This document shows, piece after piece, positions 60,017-64,000 of a DNA stretch of 64,000 nucleotides. The stretch comes from Tetrastigma voinierianum (lineage: Eukaryota > Streptophyta > Magnoliopsida > Vitales > Vitaceae). The DNA lies in the NCBI GenBank assembly GCA_016808115.1, contig JAEQBH010002348.1, forward strand, positions 310,001 through 374,000. The letters run 5' to 3'. The notes beneath the pieces are model-generated. The model was not told the DNA's origin. It made no database searches and saw only the letters and a program-made list of their open reading frames with translations. Made by a program: the position numbers and the translations under genes. Within the stretch, counting starts at the first letter, position 1, and every line of letters begins with the position of its first letter.

Positions 60017-60332
60017 TGATGCGACCCATGTTGTTAGTAAATTAATCATGCCAGTGTCCCAAACTGTTGCACATACTAGGAAGAAGAATATCAAGAAATG
60101 ATCAACATTGATGGGCTGAGCAAGTAACTGGTACCGGTCATGGAAGGATTTAATACTTTCATTGCCTGGTTTTGTGGTTGCTTGTTGTTCGCCTTTTCTT
60201 GCTAAGTCGCGTTAGTTACTGAATTATGTTAATTAGTGGTGTTGAGGTCGCGTGGGTCATCGTATACCATAGAGCGGATCGGCAATACAATTTCAAACTG
60301 CTAGACTATTTTGTATTCTCTCGTTAATAAAG

Positions 60333-60384
<52 letters not shown>

Positions 60385-60446
60385 TTTCCCCTTCTCCTTT
60401 TAATTTCATTGATCAATTGTCGGGATTAAATCGATTGATCCTATCA
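60017..60446 (+). mobile_element. 430-bp solo copia-type LTR K
   Basis: Starts TGATGCGACCC and ends GATCCTATCA, flanked by perfect target duplication ACATA (60012-60016 and 60447-60451). It interrupts the copia RT between codons of KYVFDILE. Contains a polyadenylation-like AATAAAG (about 60326) and a long AT run. Orientation is inferred from AATAAAG. Confidence 0.85.
60335..60381 (+). repeat. (AT)n microsatellite
   Basis: An uninterrupted AT run of more than 40 bp inside LTR K. Confidence 0.95.
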
Positions 60447-60447
60447 A

Positions 60448-61231
60448 CATACTTCCTCTGAGACATAACCACACCGTATTTAGACTGAGCTATCTCAATC
60501 TCAGAAAGTACTTGAGTTTCCCTAAGTCTTTTGTCTGAAAGTGGCTAAAGGGCTGTTGTTTAAGTTTATGAATACCATCATGATTACTACCTGTTATAAC
60601 AATGTCATTCACATAAACAATCAAATACATGTACTACCCTAAGACTGTATGATGATAGAAAAAAAAAAGGGTTCTAATGTGCTCCGAGTCATACCAAACT
60701 CCTGTACCATGGAGCTAAAGTAGCTAAACCAAGCTCGAGGGGGCTACTTTAGGCCATATAAAGAACGACATAGCCTGCATGCCAAATCAGATTCCCCCTG
60801 AGCAACAAAACCATGTGGTTTCTCTATATATATCAAAGACATACTTCCTCTGAGACATAACCACACCATATTTAGACTGAGCTATCTCAAACTCAGAAAG
60901 TACTTGAGTTTTCCTAATTCTTTTGTCTGAAAGTAGCTAAAGGAGTGTTGTTTAAGTTTATGAAAACCATCCTGATTACTGCATGTTATAACAATGTCGT
61001 ACACATAAACAATCGAATACATGTACTGCCCTAAGAATGTATGATGATAGAAAAAAAAAGTGATCTGATGTGCTTCGAGTCATACCAAACTCCTGTACCA
61101 CGAAGCTAAATTGGCTAAACCAATCTCGAGGGGGCTACTTTAGGCCATATAAAGAACGACCTAGCCTGCATGCCAAACCAGACTCCCCCTGAGCAACAAA
61201 ACCATGTGGTTGCATCATATATACCTCCTCT
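60448..61231 (-). repeat. 392-bp tandem duplication inside copia RT (element H)
   Basis: Copies 60448-60839 and 60840-61231. CATACTTCCTCTGAGACATA starts at both 60448 and 60840. Each copy contains the catalytic RT loop, mutated differently in each. Confidence 0.92.
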
Positions 61232-61419
61232 GCGAGGTCGCCATGGAGAAATGCATTCTTGATGTCCAATTGAAACAAGGGCCAAGATCTCATAGCATCC
61301 ATAGAGAGGAGAAGACAAACATAAGTCATCTTGGCAACAGGAGAAAAAGTGTCATAGTAGTCGAAGTCATATATCTGAGTATACCCCTTGACAACTAACC
61401 AAGCCTTAAGACGGTCCAC
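60448..61419 (-). pseudogene. Copia reverse transcriptase (element H)
   Basis: Minus-strand frame from 61419: KAWLVVKGYTQIYDFDYYDTFSPVAKM (read as YTQIYDFDYYDTFSPVAK), FQLDIKNAFLHGDL, EEVYMMQPHGF, SLYGLK. Catalytic loops read YVYD (60996-61007) and YVND (60604-60615) instead of YVDD. DLGKLKYFL follows each. Not functional. Confidence 0.88.
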
Positions 61420-61429
61420 CCGACCATCC

Positions 61430-61740
61430 GGACCAATCTTAACTGTATAAACTCAATGGCAACCAATAGGAGACTTGCCAGCAGGTAAGGAGACTAGGTC
61501 CCATATGGTAGTAGGATGGAGAGCAGTCATTTCCTCAACCATTGCATGTTTCCAGCCTGGATGAGAGAGAGCATCTTGCACAAATTTAGAAAGTGAAATA
61601 AAAGACGAGGTGAAAATAAAAGTAGAATATGGTGAAGATAAGCAATGATAAGTCAAGAAACTATAAATAAGATGAAGGTTACGAGAGGAACGAGTACCTT
61701 TCCAAATGGAAATAGGATGGCAAGACCAGCGTCATGGAGG
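61430..61740 (-). pseudogene. Copia integrase-RT linker / RT N-terminus (element H)
   Basis: Minus strand: HPGWKHAMVEEMTALHPTTIWDLVSLPAGKSPIGCHW-type text (short form WKHAMVEEMTAL), the conserved start of copia RT, preceded by a Ser/Pro/Thr-rich stretch. Confidence 0.8.
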
Positions 61741-61746
61741 AAGGTG

Positions 61747-62690
61747 TCATAGGAGATGAGTCAGTCGAAGGCATGATGTTAATACACGGGCGTCGGGTAT
61801 AAACTTGCAATAGTCGAGGTGTAGTTGGAGGTACAGATGAGGTATTCGGAATAGGAAAAAGAAGGGGTAGAGAGGGGCATCAAAATCGGGAGGGGGTGGT
61901 AGGGAACATAGAAGAGTTCTCAAAAAAGGTGACATCGACAAAGAAAAAGTATCAATGTGTATCAAGAGAGTAGATGCGATAATCTCATTGAAGTGGGGAA
62001 TAACAGAGGAAAACACATTCATGGCTTTGACTAAGAACTTGTCTTGCCTAAGAGTAAGAATATGGACAAAACAAACACAACCAAAGATACGAGGGGGAAG
62101 GTAGAAGAGAGGTTGGTTAGGAAAAATGATGGAAAGAGAATTTGATCATGTAAGACGGATTATGGCATACGATTGATCAAATAACAAGCGGATAAGGTAG
62201 CTACCCCCCCAAAAACGTTGAGGAACTTTATGATGGAGTAAGAGAGTGTGAGCAGTTTCAACTAAATGACTGTTCTTGCACTTAGCCATTGCATTCTATT
62301 AAGTGTAAGCACAAAAGGACTGATGAAGAATCCCATGGGAGGACAGAAAGGAGGAGAATGGTCCAAAAAGATATTTATTGACATTATCACTTCGTAGGAT
62401 ATGAATTGAAGCATTAAATCAGTTTGAACTCGCACAAATTTCCGAAAATGGTATATCAACTCACCGAAGTTTTCATTAAAATAAATAAGTACAACGAATA
62501 ATCATCTATAAAAGAACAGCATCTAACCCCAAGGTAGACTCCTGTCTCGAAGGACCCCAAACATCGTTGTGTATAGCCTGCACGAGACTGTCCACATCAG
62601 GCGCTCTGAACGGGACATGAAGGCATGTTTCCCAAAGCCTACATGACTCACACTCAATTAAGGTTAAACTAGAAAAACGAGGAACCATTT
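61747..62690 (-). pseudogene. Copia integrase (element H)
   Basis: Minus-strand pieces: CESCRLWETCLHVPF and NDVWGPSR (zinc finger and first Asp region), then NENFGELI, LRSDN-like and SHGILHQSFCAYT-like traces, HLVETAHTLLLHHKVPQRFWG, and ILTLRQDKFLVKAM. Frames change several times. Confidence 0.8.
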
Positions 62691-62940
62691 TCCAAAACTC
62701 GAAACAACAAGTAATTCAAGGCGAATGTGAATAAGTGAGAGAAAGATCCATATGCAAATAGTGGAAGCATGGCTACGGTAGTTGAGACGCAAAGAGGTCC
62801 TGAGACTCACATCCTATGCCAATTATCCTCCACGTACTCCAATCCTGTAATGTGATAGAGTTATTAGAAAAGGTATCAAACAATAAAGTCACGAGTCAAT
62901 TTAGTGATAAATCATATTAAAAGGAGAATCGTGAACATAA
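62691..62940 (-). other. Copia gag-pre-integrase spacer, poorly readable
   Basis: By position this links protease to integrase in element H; only scattered matches are visible. Confidence 0.4.
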
Positions 62941-63275
62941 ATGACAAAAGTAAGGGGTAAGGAAGGAAGAGGGCATGCCGAACCGATTCCTTTAACTATG
63001 GTTTGAGATCCATTAGCTAAAGTAATCATGGGTAAAGGAGAAGTAAAGGTAAGAAAAGAAAAAATGTCCTTATTACTAGAAAGATGATTAGATGCTTCAA
63101 AATCAAGAATCCAATGTCCAGATGAATGTGAAAGGCAAGCAAAGGCGTTACCGGTTTGGGCAACAGACGAAATGGATGCAGATTTGGTTGCCTAAGTGAG
63201 GTGGATGTACTCCTTATACTCGTTAGGCATAAGAATAACTCTCAGAGGCGTGGATGAGCTTCCTTTGGTAGCCAT
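62941..63275 (-). pseudogene. Copia protease / end of gag (element H)
   Basis: Starts at the ATG at 63275 (MATKGSSSTPLRVILMPNEY), then SVAQTGNAFACLSHSSGHWILDFEASNH (protease site; ILDSGASDH expected), SNKDIFSF and TLANGSQTIVKGIGSA. The DSGA catalytic motif reads DFEA. Most of gag, including the zinc knuckle, is missing. Confidence 0.82.
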
Positions 63276-63807
63276 AGAGAAGAGAAATCAGCAGAAAATC
63301 GACCAAATCAACAAACCAGTACTTCCAAAAGGAACAAACAACTCCCAAGGGCGTGAATGTGTCATAAGGTGTAGGAAAACCCAAAAAGGGAGAAGACGAA
63401 GCACAAACCCCGCAACTGCCGGAGAGAAAAAATGAGAAAAAATGGCATTTTTCACACCAAAGTGAGAAGGCGTGACAAGGAGATAGACGATGACTAACGG
63501 TTACGCGGAGCGCATCGCCGGCGGCTCCCACACACCACCCACACTCACATCGACGTACGGCAAGGCATCGCTAACCTTTGATGCCGAAAATTCGCCTGAG
63601 GATAGACTGTGTCCCTGGCCATTCCTGACGGTAGCGGTCGCTGCCTGAAGCCGAGACGCCGAAACATTTTCCGCTAGCAACGAGGTGTTATGACGGCAAC
63701 AAAGAGTTCCGATGCTTTTTGCGATGAAGGTGGGGTGGCTGAAAAGAGACCCAGCCACTAGATGAATTGTCGAAATTGAAGACACGAAAAAAACCTTACT
63801 CGAACCT
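63276..63807 (-). other. Element H leader and gag remnant
   Basis: Between primer site and protease only about 0.5 kb remains. An open frame at 63501-63812 lacks known motifs and begins within the primer site, so it is not a convincing protein. Confidence 0.5.
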
Positions 63808-63825
63808 TCCATTGCTCTAATACCA
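63808..63825 (-). other. Primer-binding site of element H
   Basis: Minus strand TGGTATTAGAGCAATGG directly after the LTR; one mismatch in the first 12 bases to the initiator tRNA-Met site. Confidence 0.88.
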
Positions 63826-64000
63826 TGTGAAAGAATAGAAGAAAATAATATTTTTCTTATTGAGTGAGTGTCTAAAATACAATTTAGGTCCTACCTATTT
63901 ACATACAAAGGTAGGGCACAAAAGGAAACAATATCAAAGATAAAAAAGGAAGAAAATAATGTACAGGAAAGCAAATAGTCAAACAAAGGAAGCAGTCAAA
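63826..64000 (-). repeat. Element H 5' LTR (cut by window end)
   Basis: Plus-strand TGTGAAAGAATAGAAG... equals the start of the LTR at 56120. The remaining few bases lie beyond the window. Confidence 0.85.

Larger units (their letters stand above)
56120..64000 (-). mobile_element. Copia element H in a NAGLU intron (incomplete at window end)
   Basis: Minus-strand element. Its 3' LTR is at 56120-56306 and its 5' LTR starts at 63826 and leaves the window. The minus-strand order is primer site, gag remnant, protease, integrase, RT, RNase H. It carries a 267-bp solo LTR (56478-56744), gypsy LTR G (57192-59867), solo copia LTR K (60017-60446) and a 392-bp duplication. All ORFs are broken. Confidence 0.88.

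Noticed and set aside
63501..63812. A 103-codon minus-strand ORF as copia gag
   Set aside because: It starts inside the primer-binding site and has no gag motif.
1..64000. tRNA, rRNA or other structured RNA genes
   Set aside because: No cloverleaf with proper A and B boxes or rRNA-like segment was recognised apart from the SINE head.

Overview
This window is plant nuclear DNA, most likely from a eudicot with a repeat-rich genome. The evidence is an intron-rich gene with plant-type splice sites, Ty3/gypsy and Ty1/copia elements with long LTRs, a tRNA-derived SINE, and a plant mobile domain (PMD) gene. No bacterial, organellar or viral genome organisation is visible, and I cannot name the species.

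Layout. 1-865: an LTR/promoter-like fragment and unassigned DNA. 866-7362: gypsy element A, with a truncated 5' LTR, an internal region cut down to gag and RNase H pieces, and a 3' LTR. 7363-19800: an unclassified LTR-like repeat (C1) split by the full-length gypsy element B (7454-18849), which itself carries solo LTR F (13839-16300). 19805-20900: a Tat/Ogre-type integrase tail followed by tandem repeats. 20925-25860: a PMD gene on the minus strand, broken by solo LTR E (23188-25675). 26250-26620: an 82-bp tandem array. 27523-31490: a second copy of repeat C (C2), split by solo LTR D (29202-31365). About 32490-35911: a gypsy-like LTR on the minus strand. 35912-37848: AT-rich DNA with a 90-bp tandem duplication. 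37849-44955: a structurally complete but decayed copia element, J. 44956-46737: AT-rich DNA with a SINE.

Host genes lie on the right. 46738-46964 (minus) encodes a small basic protein with one apparent frameshift. 47464-56049 (minus) holds the C-terminal two thirds of an alpha-N-acetylglucosaminidase (NAGLU, GH89; CYL1 in Arabidopsis) in about 13 exons. Its upstream exons lie beyond position 64000, because the intron after 56049 holds copia element H (56120 to past the window end). H itself contains three solo LTRs (a 267-bp TRIM-like LTR, the 430-bp copia LTR K and the gypsy LTR G) and a 392-bp tandem duplication.

The main theme is nested retrotransposition followed by LTR-LTR recombination. 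At least six solo LTRs are visible, and four of them have perfect 5-bp target-site duplications that date the nesting order. None of the transposon polyproteins is intact. No new functional system was found. The points most worth checking are the non-canonical NAGLU introns, the single-base lesions in the two host genes, the clean PMD gene disruption, the mutated copia active sites, and CpG-rich scrambled patches inside otherwise near-identical LTR pairs, which may be real or may reflect consensus errors.
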